DNA of 64,000 nucleotides. Origin: [Phialemoniopsis] sp. UDSM-2020. Lineage: Eukaryota > Ascomycota > Sordariomycetes > Thyridiales > Thyridiaceae. The translations under genes were made by a program, and so were the position numbers. The notes below the pieces were generated by a model, which saw only the letters and a program-made list of their open reading frames with translations, was not told where the DNA came from and ran no database searches. This document shows, one piece after another, positions 49,480 through 61,533 of this stretch. Numbering within the stretch: the first letter of the stretch is position 1; each line of letters starts with the position of its first letter. The DNA lies in the NCBI GenBank assembly GCA_018873225.1, contig JAEILZ010000005.1:2356001-2420000 (forward strand), given 5' to 3'.

Positions 49480-50797
49480 ATGTTGTCCAAAGCACTTCTG
49501 AGCTCGGGGCTTTACATCCTCCTTGCCCAAGCAACACCTTTTGACCCAATTTCGCGCCGCGACTTCTTAAATGGAAGAATGGCCTCTTATTTGCTTTATG
49601 TCACTTCTTATTCAGGCATTGTCACCACTCTGAACCTGACACTGTCGTCTCCAGGGTGCAAGCGCGCTGCTACCTTGTTGCCCGTGGCCACCACCGACCT
49701 TTGCGGCGGAAACCCCTCATGGCTAACACTTGATCACGATAACTCGCTGTTGTACTGTACCAATCAGGGATTTGGTACGCCCAACGGCACGCTCACATCC
49801 TTCAAGACAAGCAAGGACGGTAGCTTGACCCAATTGAGCCAGGTTGTCACACCATATGGAGCGGTCCACGCCTCCATCTACGGCGATGGGGGAAAAGGAA
49901 TGGTAGTTGCCGAGTACTCGGGCTCCTCCATGAGCACTTACTCGATTGCCGACCCGAACTCACTCCAACCGGTCGAGTCCCGGACTTGGCAGCTTGAGGT
50001 GCCCGGCAATAAGCCCCAAGATTTTCCTCACCCGCACGAAGCGGTGGTAGATCCTACCGGTAACTTCATTCTGGTGCCAGATCTGGGGGCTGACCTCGTT
50101 CGCATCTTCTCCATCGACCGGACGACTCTGGCTCTGACAGCTCTGGATCCTTATACAGCCCCTCCCGGAAGCGGACCGCGTCATCTTGTCTTCCATGTCA
50201 CAGAGAAGAAGACCTTTGCATACCTAGCCAACGAGCTGGGGAATACAGTAATGGCATTTGAAGTGATATACAAAGAAAATAATGCCGGTCTCGCTCTAAA
50301 GGAGGTCTTTGCCAGCAGCACGCATGGAGAGGGCAACACAGCTCCTCAGGGGGCGGCTGCGGCTGAGCTTGTCCTTTCTGTAAGTTAATCGAGTCCGATG
50401 CCCGTTCAGTGACAGGCCAAGGCTAGCACAGATCTTACTGACATTGTGCCCCAAGCCTGACAACAAATACTTGGTCTTGTCATCCCGTCTCGAGGGCACA
50501 CTCTCTCTTCCTAATTTCGACCCCAAGAACGAGACAGAAATCAAGTCGGATCCCATCTTCAACTTCTTAGTTGACCAAGAGACCGGTGCACTGTCCCTGG
50601 CACAGAAAGTTCCTGCAGGCGGCATGGTTCCGCGTCAATTCTCCATGAACAAGGCTGGCAATCTCATCGCCGTCGGCCTGCAGCAGGACGGCCGTGTGGT
50701 CATCATGGAGCGGGACGTAGCTACAGGCAAGCTCGGCGACTTTATCGCGCAGATCAAGCTCGAGGGTGAGGTTACCTGCGTCATCTTTGATGAGTAA
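49480..50797 (+). CDS. Secreted lactonase-like seven-bladed beta-propeller protein
   Basis: CDS join(49480..50379, 50456..50797), 413 residues. The start at 49480 gives a clear signal peptide (LSKALLSSGLYILLAQA, cleavage before TPFDP); longer starts upstream would bury it. The propeller has repeated strands such as LLYVTSYSGIVTTL, NPSWLTLDHDNSLLYCTNQG, PHPHEAVVDPTGNFILVPDL, RIFSIDRTTL, GPRHLVFHVTEKKTFAYLANE, DNKYLVLSSRLEGTL and PRQFSMNKAGNLIAVGLQQD. This is the 6-phosphogluconolactonase / 3-carboxy-cis,cis-muconate lactonizing family (Pgl/YbhE type). N-glycosylation sites (NLT, NGT) fit secretion. The presence of a signal peptide argues against a role in the cytosolic pentose phosphate pathway; the substrate is unknown. 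The intron falls before the last two blades, phase 0. Confidence 0.88.
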
Positions 50798-53700
50798 AAG
50801 GCGTCCCCTCTCCGGTTGCCCTCGAGGTGCCAAGTGCCTTGTTCATTTGCCTTGCCACGTCGGCGTTAGATACGAGTGAGGGGGCTGATCGTGGGGTTCG
50901 AGACACTCCCAGTTACATGTATACACAAATAGATAAGCTTGGAGGTACACAGCTGTACAAAGCAAGATGCACACAGCAATATCTAAAGGCTCCACCAAGT
51001 TGGTCCTTCTCCGCAGGCCAAGCGACGTGTATGCGTGGTTGTCATCTTCGCGAGGTGGATCGGGGTAATATATTTGGTGGCGATTTCAACCCCAACCAGG
51101 CCACAACGAGCCATGATTTGCCACGGTGAAACTGCAAGAGAGGCCTCGTGACCAACAAATGAACGTCGACCGAGCGTCCCCTCTTGTTGTGGAAGGAAAG
51201 TGGTGAATAGCAGAGCTTAGAAAAGGGGACGGTCTTATTGGGGAAGACAGAGACGTCTTTGAGGAGAGGGGTATGCACATGGTGGACGGGAAGCGACCCA
51301 AGGTCTCCAGGGCACCTATCCATTCGCGGCTACACCCGATTCCCATGGTTCTTGGAGTGTGGAGAAGAGCCTCATGTCGAAATGACCTTAGAGAGGTGTA
51401 TGTATAGTACGCGAGGTTCGCTTCATTGCTTGGAGCCCCACGGAGATGCAACTTCATATGTGTTTTCGATAATTTGAGACCCAGGCCTGTGTCATTTGAC
51501 CTGGCCTGCCGCCAATGCAGTCCGATCCCTCGTGGGCAATTTAGACGACAGCATGGCAGTTATTTTTAGACGAGAGGAGAACACCGACGTGCTCTCAACA
51601 ATGCGGGCTTCTCGACGGGAAACCAGGAAATAACTTCAGTATAGTGGTTATAGATAGCAAATGGAGGTCCTTCATTCTACTCGAGTCTGCATGATGGCCC
51701 TTCTCAGATGGGGGAAAATATAACTATACCTTCGTTAGCTAAGATCTCAACTGGCGGCGTGCATGTTGTGCATCGCCGAGAGCGGAGATGGTGTTGAGCA
51801 TGGGATCTCCCGCACTGCGTCTAACCAATTTGGCATTGCCGTGGCTATCCGTTCATGACCCCAGCTGCATGGCGCAGTAGAGAGACTCTTCCAAGGCTTG
51901 GAAAGTAGGAAACTTGAGTGGCTCCTCTGTCACCACTGCAAAGGCCAGTTATATTGCTTGTCAGTGTCTTCTCGTGCCGTGGTAGGATCAGATGACCACG
52001 ACCTCGGTAACAGACTTTTTTCAACTACTGCGCAGAGCAGGGCTGTGGTCTAGATCGCGACGTGCATGGGGGGAGGGTACCAGGAATTCGTCCGACTTGT
52101 AATACAGGCCGAACCAGGGTTGCTGCGATCATGATCGGACGAAATGCGTACTTGGGGTTCAGAAGGCAAGGTGCGTCAGTCAACACGGCAACAACCCCTG
52201 CTAGTCTAGCTTGGTGAGTCCATGACGGCCAGCCCGGGAGCTTGGGGAAAGCCGCGGACGAGGCACCGCTGAGTGAGTAAGTCTCACGTCTTCTCAAGAG
52301 CGGCTCCTCCCCGGTATGCCGGAATACCGGCCGATACAGCTAAACGGTGGAGATGAGAGGATCACGTTTGAACCATGTACGTACTGGTAGAAACCAGCTA
52401 AGTAATGACAAGGTAGTTTTTGAGGCAAGCAGAGACCTGTTACGCGCTAAAATCGCAATTACAGATTTGGCGTCTCAGGGGGGGTGGGTAGCTCGATCCA
52501 TCATGGAGTCGTCTGCGCGCGTGGGCGCGCCTCGTGCATATACTCATTAATTGACATCTTCTCAGGCCTCGAATGCACCCCACGTTCAAAGGGCGTTGTA
52601 GGCCTCTGCTCACCTTGCGAAGTGCACTTCTGACAGGTCGTCTCATGAATATCTCTTCGTTGCACCCAAGAATTCGGGCCGGTTTCAGTACCCCGATTAT
52701 GCGATGACGGAGCAGACTCGTTCCTAGCCCGTTTTGGCCTGCTATGACCATGCTTCAGGAGGCCGAGGACTGTTATTTGCAGGCTCTTAGTCTGTGCGCA
52801 GAGCCCTGGACCTTGCTCAAATCTTCCCGGGCGACCATTGGATTCTTCTCGAAGGTTGCGAGATCAGGGTGCAGCGGCTGCGCATCCAGAACCGATTACA
52901 AGAATGGAAGGGAACGGTAATTGCGTATTGGGATTTGGCCCAGATCAGACGGCATACTGACGATCCGCAACGGCAGGCAACAAGTGATCAGACTCTCTAT
53001 CTCTACGTATGCACAGTACTTGGCGTGGAGACTGTCCTGCCGGGGGCCTACCACAATCCCCTACACTGAGTATACTAGCTGCCCGAATTAGCTTTCCGTT
53101 GATGACCTCTGTTGCTTTGCTAGGTAGACATGCATATACAAGGCCCAGCAGGATCTCAGCTACTCCGTGCAGGCCGAGGCCCTTCCCTATAGTTGGAGGA
53201 TCTCGCTTCTGCAGCCCCCAGGTCGACCAGCAGACCTGCGTGCAACGAGTTCATATCGAGCCGTTGAGAGCTGGATGTCAGCTGCCATGACTTCCGTGGG
53301 GTCTCAATGTCCAATCACGACGGGCATGAATACTCTTTTCGTCGCGACGCCATATCAACGATCACTAAACCCAAGGGACCGGCGAATGCACCAGCGGGGA
53401 ACTCAATGCAGTTGTCTCTCGAACCATAGCGGGCATGCCAACATCTTATTGTGCTTGCGGTGCGTATGCATGTGTGTGTGTGGGACATCGAGATGTCGTT
53501 GCGTGGTCCAGGCACCACGATGCGCAAATCTCTTATGCATTCTTTTCGTCTCATCTTTTTGTGTTTTCGCCAGGGAAGCACCACCTTGTGAGGACGACAG
53601 AGCTTTCTGGAAATTACGCAGGAGATGTGCTGTCACTGGAGCAAGATTATGCTAAATGCATCTGCGACGAGACTCGGCCACAGTGTCACTGCTGGTTCGA

Positions 53701-55666
53701 TTTGAATCCTGGGAGCCAGGTATCATGATTGGCCTTTGAGCCGCACACCATCCCCAACGTGTGCCACTTCCTCCCGCTGCCAGCCTAGAGCATGTGGCCG
53801 CGCGCATCCCTTCTTGGCCCCCCGACCAGGGTTGGTGAGAGCTCTGCATGCATCTCGTTACCTACCTGTTTGACGGATGTATTGTATGTATATACTTGAG
53901 CGCGAAGGATCTGAAAGCGAGGGGATCCTGGCCTCCGCATGGGGTAACCCGCTATTCGGAATAGGGTATGGAGCAAAATGTACGGAGAAACCGTGTAGTC
54001 TAGCTCTGATCAAAGGCTCGCAAAGCATACTCGCCCTGCCCCTCACCGTCACGCCGTTGAGGAGCGGTCACCTTGGTACCTGATCGCTCAAGCATCCTAG
54101 ACGGCCCTATGATATCAAATATGCCATCGAACAGGACAAGCGAGGTTGGCACCGAGGTCACAAGCCGGCTTCAACAACTCATTCGGGATGGCAGACACGG
54201 CACAGGCCTGACAGCTCATTGGTCTGGGTAGCGTCTGGGCGAGGACCTTAGTACATAGAGAGTCGAGATGGGGTCTGTAATCACCACCTACCCAAAAGAA
54301 CAACTCAAGCGAACGACGAAATACGGTTACTCTCCACTCCTCCTCCTCACGGGGGCCAGGATCGCAACCACAGATGCGCGGCATTGTGAGCAGAGGACCC
54401 TGATTCTTGTCCTTGAGCCCTGCCTGTGAGTACCTAGATCAGATGACGAAAAGTGTCTAAGCCGCCCAGCAGAGACGTCCGAAGTACACCAGAGCTTCAT
54501 GTGAATGGTGTGAAGATTCGCGCATCCATTGCACGAGCTCCCCGTCCATATGAGGAGTGATGTTAGTCGTCTTTTCAGCCTTGAGATAACTACCTAGGTC
54601 TGGATAGACAGCAACCTACATTCAGAGCTGTAGTACCATAATTCATCTTAGACCGGTGCGCTTTGGTACTGCACGTCTATTTCGTAGGTAAAGCTCAACT
54701 CGCTAGCCAGGGCTAGTTCCGCACTCCATCCTTCGTGCATTCTGGCGGCAAGGTGCGTTCTCCTGGTAGTCCATCGTTGATACCGTTAACGGCTACCCTG
54801 GTCTGGGTGAGTGGTCCCACCCTAGCACGCTGCATGAGATGGGATGGGTGGATTCAAGTAGTGTTAGTACTCCATAGTGAGCAGTTGTCAGAAGTCAGGA
54901 CTGCAGGCGGATGGACGACCGCTATCCATGTCCATGTCCATGACCATGTAGCCCTGAGGTACCTACATACGTATCCAGTTCCCCGCTCATTGAACCAGAT
55001 CCGTCAAAAGCTTGCACCGCACACCCAGACTTAGATGCACACACATACCACGAAAGAAGGGGAAAAGGCTTTGGTCCTCCACCCTCCCTCAGGTAGGCCC
55101 TTGTAATTCTCCCCGCCGTGATCCTGGGCGGGCGTTCCATCAAGAGGTCTGTAAAGTACCATTCGTACCAACCTTGTACAAGGTACCTCCATACCCCAGA
55201 CGTATGGGCCATGCGGGTTCCACATCCAATGGCCGCTACACCCATTCTTTTACGGAGGACAACTGACTCCCTCTGGTTCTTAAAAGACGGCGGCCTTTTT
55301 TTAAATCATACTTTAAGTATTAGGGACCCCACCGTGCGGTTTTCCTCTCTCTTCATGACCACCAAGAAAAGCCCGCTCACTTCTCGACACGTCCAACCTC
55401 GGACCCCGTAGTTTAGACAAGACGACGTCTGGTGACTCCCCACAGCCACAAGAGCAACAACTGAGCAATCCAGGCTCAGAGGCTCTTGAAGAGGAAGACA
55501 TAGAAGCCCGCCCTGGGCAGTGTCCTGATCCGAGATTCCGGCCACGGCGAGCTCTTCCGATCCACCGCTGTTCGCGGAGCAGCTGCCACCACCACCTCTT
55601 CAATTCAGAGGTACGGTGCAATCGCCCGCCGCCTCCGCGCTTTTGCTCCGCGTGCAGGCTCACTAC
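50798..55666. other. Long gene-poor region
   Basis: About 4.9 kb without a supported gene, the largest gap in the window. Contains an inverted repeat at 52311-52330, a GT-repeat at about 53471-53481, a CCATGT repeat at 54926-54945, and many short frames of no recognisable family (for example 52794-53069). The last few hundred bases are the promoter and leader of the Zn2Cys6 gene. Confidence 0.5.
52311..52330. repeat. Short inverted repeat
   Basis: Arms CCGGTAT and ATACCGG separated by six bases. It could be a binding site for a dimeric regulator or a small hairpin; it lies in a gene-poor stretch with no nearby start. Confidence 0.6.
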
Positions 55667-57949
55667 ATGGCGCCGTCCTCGACGGGCGACTCCCCTCGCT
55701 CGGCGTCGGGGACTGGCACGGCGACTGTCGCAAGAGGCTTCCCTCTGCCCTCCCGCGACTTCTCCATAGAGGTCCCACCTCCAATGGCGGCCACCACGAA
55801 CGGTGCCAACGCAATCAAATCACCCAACTCGGTCAAATCTCAGCGCGCCCCGAGCTTCAGCAGAGAGGGCATACTCGGCGCTGCCCAGAAAGCGCGCGAT
55901 CTGTCGCAGTCCTCTGATAACCGGCCGGAGCCGGCTCTGAACGGCATGTCCAAACTGGAGGCCACCCATAGCGACGAGGGTTCAAACCCTCTCAAGAGGC
56001 GGAACACCGATGCAGGCGTTGACTACCCGCGGCGGCGAGCAACGATAGCTGTGAGTCTGCAGTCCTTACTGCCATTGCCGTTTGAGTAATGTAAGTCGCT
56101 GACAATCGTCCGCAGTGCGAAGTATGTCGGTCACGCAAGTCTCGGTGCGATGGCACGAAACCAAAGTGCAAGCTCTGCACCGAGCTTGGCGCTGAATGCA
56201 TCTACCGTGAACCCGGCATCAAGCTTGATGCCGGAGACAAGCTCATCTTGGAACGGCTGAATCGCATCGAGAACCTGCTGCAGATGAACATGGCAGCTGG
56301 TCACCCTCGCGCCATGGCGGTACCCCATGACTCCCCCAACATGAGCAATGGCACGGCATTGAGCGGAGAGAACATCCTGCCGGGGCCGTCCGGGAATTTT
56401 GTCTCGATCATCCCGGCAGGCGGGATCGGAACTTGGACAAGCGGCAACAACACTAACATCTCAACGATGCCCAAGATCCATACCAATGCGGCGTTGCACC
56501 TGCTTCAGTGGCCACTCATTCGGGATCTCGTCTCTCGCCCTTATGACCCACAAATTTTGCTTCAACTCGAGATGGCAAGAGAGCCTCTGCATTCGCTGAC
56601 CAAGACTCCTTGCGTCGATCTTTCAAATACGACTGCCTTCATCGAAGCTTATTTCGAACGTGTCAACATCTGGTATGCCTGCATCAACCCGTACACATGG
56701 AGGAGTCATTATCGCATTGCTCTATCCAACGGTTTCCGCGAAGGTCCAGAGAGCTGTATCGTCCTGCTAGTGCTATCACTAGGCCAGGCCAGCCTGAGGG
56801 GCAGCATATCTAGAATTGTCCCGCAAGAGGATCCTCCAGGATTACAGTACTTTACCGCGGCGTGGTCTTTACTTCCCGGAATGATGACCTCCAACAGCGT
56901 GCTCGCTGCGCAATGTCATCTGTTGGCCGCTGCATACCTGTTCTACCTTGTGCGACCACTCGAGGCTTGGAATCTTATCTGCTCCACGAGCACAAAGCTA
57001 CAGCTCCTACTCATGACGCCCAACCGCGTGCCACAAGACCAGCGGGAGCTAACCGAGCGTATTTACTGGAACGCCCTGCTATTCGAGAGCGATCTCCTGG
57101 CCGAGCTTGACCTGCCACATTCAGGCGTCGTGCAGTTTGAGGAGAATGTCGGCCTGCCGGGTGGATTTGAAGGAGATGAGCAAGAGGCAGTTGGTCGTGA
57201 CGACCTGTGGTACTTCTTGGCCGAAATCGCCTTGAGAAGGCTCCTGAACAGGGTCAGCCAGCTGATCTACTCCAAAGACTCCATGGCATCGACGACAAGT
57301 CTCGAACCTGTCGTGGCTGAACTCGACTTTCAGCTCACGCAGTGGTACGAGAGTCTCCCCATGCCGCTGCAGTTCCCTTTCACACGCACGCCCTTGCCGG
57401 ACCCGGTCCAGACGGTATTGAGACTGCGATTCTTTGCGTGCAGGACAATTATCTACCGGCCTTACATTCTAGCAGTGCTGGACAACGAACAAGCAGTCCT
57501 GGACCCCTCAGTACGGGACAGCTGCCACAAGTGCCTCGAAGCCTCAATCCGGCAATTGGAGCACATTACCGCGCAGTAAGTAACACAATCCCGTTTTATG
57601 CAACCCCTCATTGGCCAGCGCTCCACGCTGCCTTTTCTCAATGCTTCTCGGTCTTGATTATCCCGTCAATCTAACAATTCGCCGTAGTCACGCCGGACAT
57701 ATGCCCTACCTCTGGCAAGGCGCTCTCTCCATCGTGTCGCAGACGCTGCTCGTCATGGGCGCGACGATGTCGCCGTCTCTGTCCAGCATCCTCTTGACCC
57801 TGGTGCCTCATCGCGAGGCAATCGACCAGATCATCAACGATGTCGTCTTGGAGATTGAGCGGTACGCTGTCCTGGCACCCAGCCTGAGTCTGGCTGCAGA
57901 GATCATCAAGGAGGCGGAGGTGAGGAGGCGGACTTTCCTTAGTGGCTGA
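55667..57949 (+). CDS. Zn2Cys6 fungal transcription factor
   Basis: CDS join(55667..56050, 56116..57575, 57688..57949), 701 residues. A likely nuclear regulator. The N-terminal 128 residues are Ser/Pro-rich and polar. The zinc cluster starts exactly after the first intron: C129, C132, C139, C146, C149, C156, spacing C-X2-C-X6-C-X6-C-X2-C-X6-C, with CEVCRSRKSRCDGTKPK. A short linker and probable coiled coil follow (LILERLNRIENLLQ). The middle region is helical and resembles the fungal-specific TF domain (FIEAYFERVNIWYACINPYT, LVLSLGQASLRG, LLAAAYLFYLVRPLEAW, QRELTERIYWNALLFESDL). An in-frame GTG-led extension runs upstream to 55616, but the ATG at 55667 (MAPSSTGD) is the natural start. The last intron is 112 bp. 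Target genes unknown; it sits alone between two gene-poor stretches. Confidence 0.9.
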
Positions 57950-58776
57950 ACGGCCCTGTCCGGCCTTACGGATCCGAGCCTGCAGCATCCCTTCGGCAAA
58001 ATTGACCGCAGGTCCAACCACCAGGAACGACATCTGCCATCTGCAGCACCGTGATCGCCGACCATGATGCCATGCAACTTCGCCAATCCGTCGCACCCCA
58101 CCCCATTATCCGTTTTCTGGTATTGCCTAACTGCCATCGATGGGAAAGAAGCGTCGCATTCAAGACGATCATCTTCCCTCTACTTCCGCGGATCTTCACG
58201 ATATATTTGGCCACTATTTTCTACCAACCATTCAGAGTCCTGGGGAAGGGGTGGCTTGGCCAGGATCGAGGCGGCGCCTGGGACATCTTGGGGTAGATCC
58301 CGAAGCGTCCAGATCACCATGCTAGAAAGTACGGGGATGTACGGGTACTTCGGACGAACAGCGACATCTTGACCAGAGCTTGAGGTTCCCGCCATCACTG
58401 CAACCTACATTGTGCAGGGGGCCGGCGAGCTATCGCGAGGGCATGAACCGGTGCAGAAAGCTCTGGGGTGCAGCGGATGGGAATTTGCTGGGGTGGCACT
58501 GCCTTGGAAGGGGATGACCATCCTTAACTTGCGTGGGGCCCCTCATTGGACGCACCCACGCTTTCGAGGACTCCATTCCAGGCTTGTCGGTCCGCATAGC
58601 CGACATGCGCATCCACTTCCATTTCACAGGAACCCCACCAAATATCCTCGCTCAGTTTCGGGGCCACTGCGCGCTGCACGGCCGCTATTCAACCTGGTCA
58701 ACATGGTCCGAGGGATACATTTTGCAAATTTTGTTTGTCGAGGTGGCTAGCCGGAAATGCCTAGCCCTGAATAGGT

Positions 58777-58959
58777 CTACCATGTTGTTGCGTGGCGTTT
58801 CTCTTCTCTTCTATTCGGACTTGGGCGATCCAAGCAGGTCTTGTTTCCGGATGCCCTCTTTGCACTGCACCCTACTTTCCTATTTAGGCAATTGTCGCAT
58901 GTCATCGGATGGGAAATACCAAAGTCGCTTTCTATGGGAGTATCTTTCATGTTTTTCAC
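58777..58959 (-). pseudogene. Possible relic of a Zn2Cys6 regulator (or chance match)
   Basis: A 60-codon minus-strand frame contains CDNCLNRKVGCSAKRAS and then C-x-x-R, giving C-X2-C-X6-C-X10-C-X2-R: the first four ligands of a zinc cluster, with CGC (Arg) at 58825-58827 where a TGC Cys would be expected. The frame stops shortly after and has no sixth ligand and no regulator body. It may be a decayed fragment of a transcription factor, a very short unusual protein, or coincidence. Confidence 0.3.
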
Positions 58960-60469
58960 CTCTTGTTGGACTTGAGCAAGGCGCCGCAGTCTCGGCGCCT
59001 CCCTCGACCCCGTCTGGTCGAGTTAATGGGGAGGGGCTTCGATGTCTTACCACTTTTCCTCACCCTATCTATCGGATTACACGGAAAACTGTTCTTGTCA
59101 TGAACGAAACTCTTACTAGGTTGCATCGGCGGGAAAGTCATGGAATGAGTTACATATGCACGACAGAGTATGCGGAATGGTGTTTGGTGGGATTTTCAAA
59201 CGGATGAAGAGTGGCATTTCGACTTCCCCATACTACTTCTATATATACTTCGACTTGTATAAACATTCTACCCAAAACCAAGATGACTTCATGCATGGCC
59301 GTGAAGCCAATGGCAGCGAAATCCGCTCAACTCAGGCTGTGGGCGGTTGTGGTGGGTGGTAGTCTAGACAAAACAAATCGCCGATGTGATACTTCGATGT
59401 CCACAGTGCGCTCTTCTAACCTCGAAGTGAAGGATCAGGAAACCTGAAGGTTCATATGGAGTTGAAGTTATTTGCTGGATGCTTTGGTCTGCTCTTGTCT
59501 TCAAGGGGAACAGAAGCAGGGGAGGTTTTGGCTTGAGCGACATACACTCTTTCAAACGCCGCAAGCCTCATCGGAGGACGTCGTGGGTAAGCATCGACCC
59601 AGAATGCGGCATAGACATAGTCTAGGTGAAGAAAGTCTACGCCCTGAAGTGTTGCTGTCTATCGTGGAAACGGTACAACAGCGAGATGTTCTATTCCTCG
59701 TCTCGTCTGCCAACGGAGGATATCATGTGCCCAGATGAAGAACAGTCTGCATCTGCGCCATGCGCATGTGCACCATGTATCTAGGTCTCTGAGACTCTTG
59801 TTGTCGTCCGTGAGCAGGTGAATCAGGACAGGAGCTTCGGTTCCACCAGATTCATCTTGTGGTAAAGCTACACTCGTGGGCTGTTTTGGCGTGAAACAGG
59901 TGGGCATAGACTAGATTTGTAGCTCGCACAGATGGTAAACGTGCCTCGTGGCATATAACGTAACGTTTCGCATCTGGACTCGGATGAAGGACTCAGCTTC
60001 GAGAAGTCTCAGTAGAGGAAGGTGAAGAAAGACTGGAGAATGAGCAATAGCGCCGTGAAATGTATCAATTGATCGATGCTATTCACATTCTTAAAGAAAG
60101 TTTGACCTCCATATTGACAGTGCCCACGGACAGGTGCCGGATCTTGATCTCAAGTCAGTGTTTTCAAGTTCCCTCGCGGATGACTTGAGCGATGTCTTTG
60201 TGGAGTGATTTTTCAGTGCTGGTTCAGATTGTGATGCGTTGCGCAAGGCATCGAGCTAAGCCATCTGTGTGGTATTGATATATTTACTACGAGTAAGAGG
60301 ATGAGGTCACCCCTCCGGTGGGACGCCGGTAGTTGTAGTGTTGTAGAGCACCCATTGCACCCGGCGCATCGGCTTCGGGACGGCGAAACATGGTCTAGAA
60401 GATCGGTGCCTGGTTTACGGGTTTAGTGGGGTCCGGCCCGTGCCCTCCCTCCCCGATCCAATCTTGAAA

Positions 60470-60481
60470 CTACCTAGGTAG
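60470..60481. repeat. Perfect 12-bp palindrome CTACCTAGGTAG
   Basis: Self-complementary 12-mer in intergenic DNA. Sequences of the CCTAGG type recur in intergenic DNA of Pezizomycotina (general knowledge); function unknown. Confidence 0.7.
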
Positions 60482-61533
60482 GTGCCCCGCACCTCTGGAG
60501 ATTCAGGGCGCAGTTTGGGGCGGTGGCAGCCTGGGCTAGTTGGGTTTGACAACCTGGAAACTTCTGACGACGCCCAATCCTCAGCTAGCGAGGGACAAAA
60601 TACGGAGCACAAAACACAGGCGTAACTTGGCACTGTCCGAAACAGGTCCAAAGCCCCTGATTATCACGTGAAGGAGGATATGCTGCTCGCCTCAGGCCAG
60701 CTGGTGACGCAAACATGGACTATTGGCGGGCCACTGAGCAAGTAAATGCGCCTCCGGTACCAGACTACGGCATCAGCTGGACAGGTGCAGCCCCCATGTG
60801 CTCTTCAGCGGGGTATACTCCGTATGCTGTGATTCAAAACCATCAGACTACCCGGAGGAGCATGATCAAAGCTGTCGTGCACCACCGTCTGGTCGTGAGA
60901 CACGCGCAGAGACAGTGCCACCAAGGAGGACAATCCTGTTGTGAGACGCCCGTCAATGCCTGTCTTGGAGGGCTTTGGTCATATCTATTGGCTCCTCCCC
61001 TGCGGATCTTCAACGTCGTGCCCAGTCCGCCAACTTGTGTTCCCCATCGGTGAAATCCATCAAGATCTCAGCAATTGACACATTCCTGACGTCTTGGGGC
61101 CCTCTGCCCTCTTTCTGGCTGGCTGGTGGTCTGCCAGCCTGTTCATACTCTCGTCGTTCTTTCGTCCAATTTTTTTTACTTCCCTTGTTCTGGCATTCAC
61201 TGATGCCCAACGAGTATCGCGGGTAAGGATCGAAACCAACCCCCCAGTTCATTAGGCTGCTGGGCCCGCTTCAGTGACCTCCAGTCAAACAGCTTTGCAG
61301 GGCGAGCCGGTGCGGCTTGTCCTTCTGGAGGCCTGCAGGGCCATCATGCACAAATGCATCTCGAGGCCCAATCAGCGCTGACAGACTCGTGCAGGAAAGC
61401 TCCGGTCCGGCCACTTAGGCACTTCCACGCTGCCACAAAGGCATGCCATTCCTGCAGAAGGTCCTGACCAGCTTCTAATGATCGATTGCCCTTGTCGTAC
61501 GCCAGTTGCCCAGGGCTTACTGTGCCGGAACGA

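Larger units (their letters stand above)
57950..61533. other. Long gene-poor region with a cryptic half zinc cluster
   Basis: About 3.6 kb without a supported gene. It holds a minus-strand segment resembling the first half of a Zn2Cys6 cluster (58825-58899, listed separately), a palindrome at 60470-60481 and several featureless open frames, including a 224-codon plus-strand frame at 58533-59207. The rightmost part is the promoter of the RBR ligase gene. Confidence 0.5.

Noticed and set aside
53315..53728. Cys/Val-rich frames around 53.4-53.6 kb
   Set aside because: Composition is produced by a GT dinucleotide repeat; no small secreted protein with a signal peptide could be supported.
58533..59207. 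A 224-codon plus-strand frame in gene-poor DNA
   Set aside because: No domain, no similar composition to neighbouring genes and no promoter or splice context; kept only as part of the intergenic description.
61218..61245. A minus-strand GGTTTCGATCC resembling a tRNA T arm
   Set aside because: The pair next to the loop mismatches and no cloverleaf could be folded.
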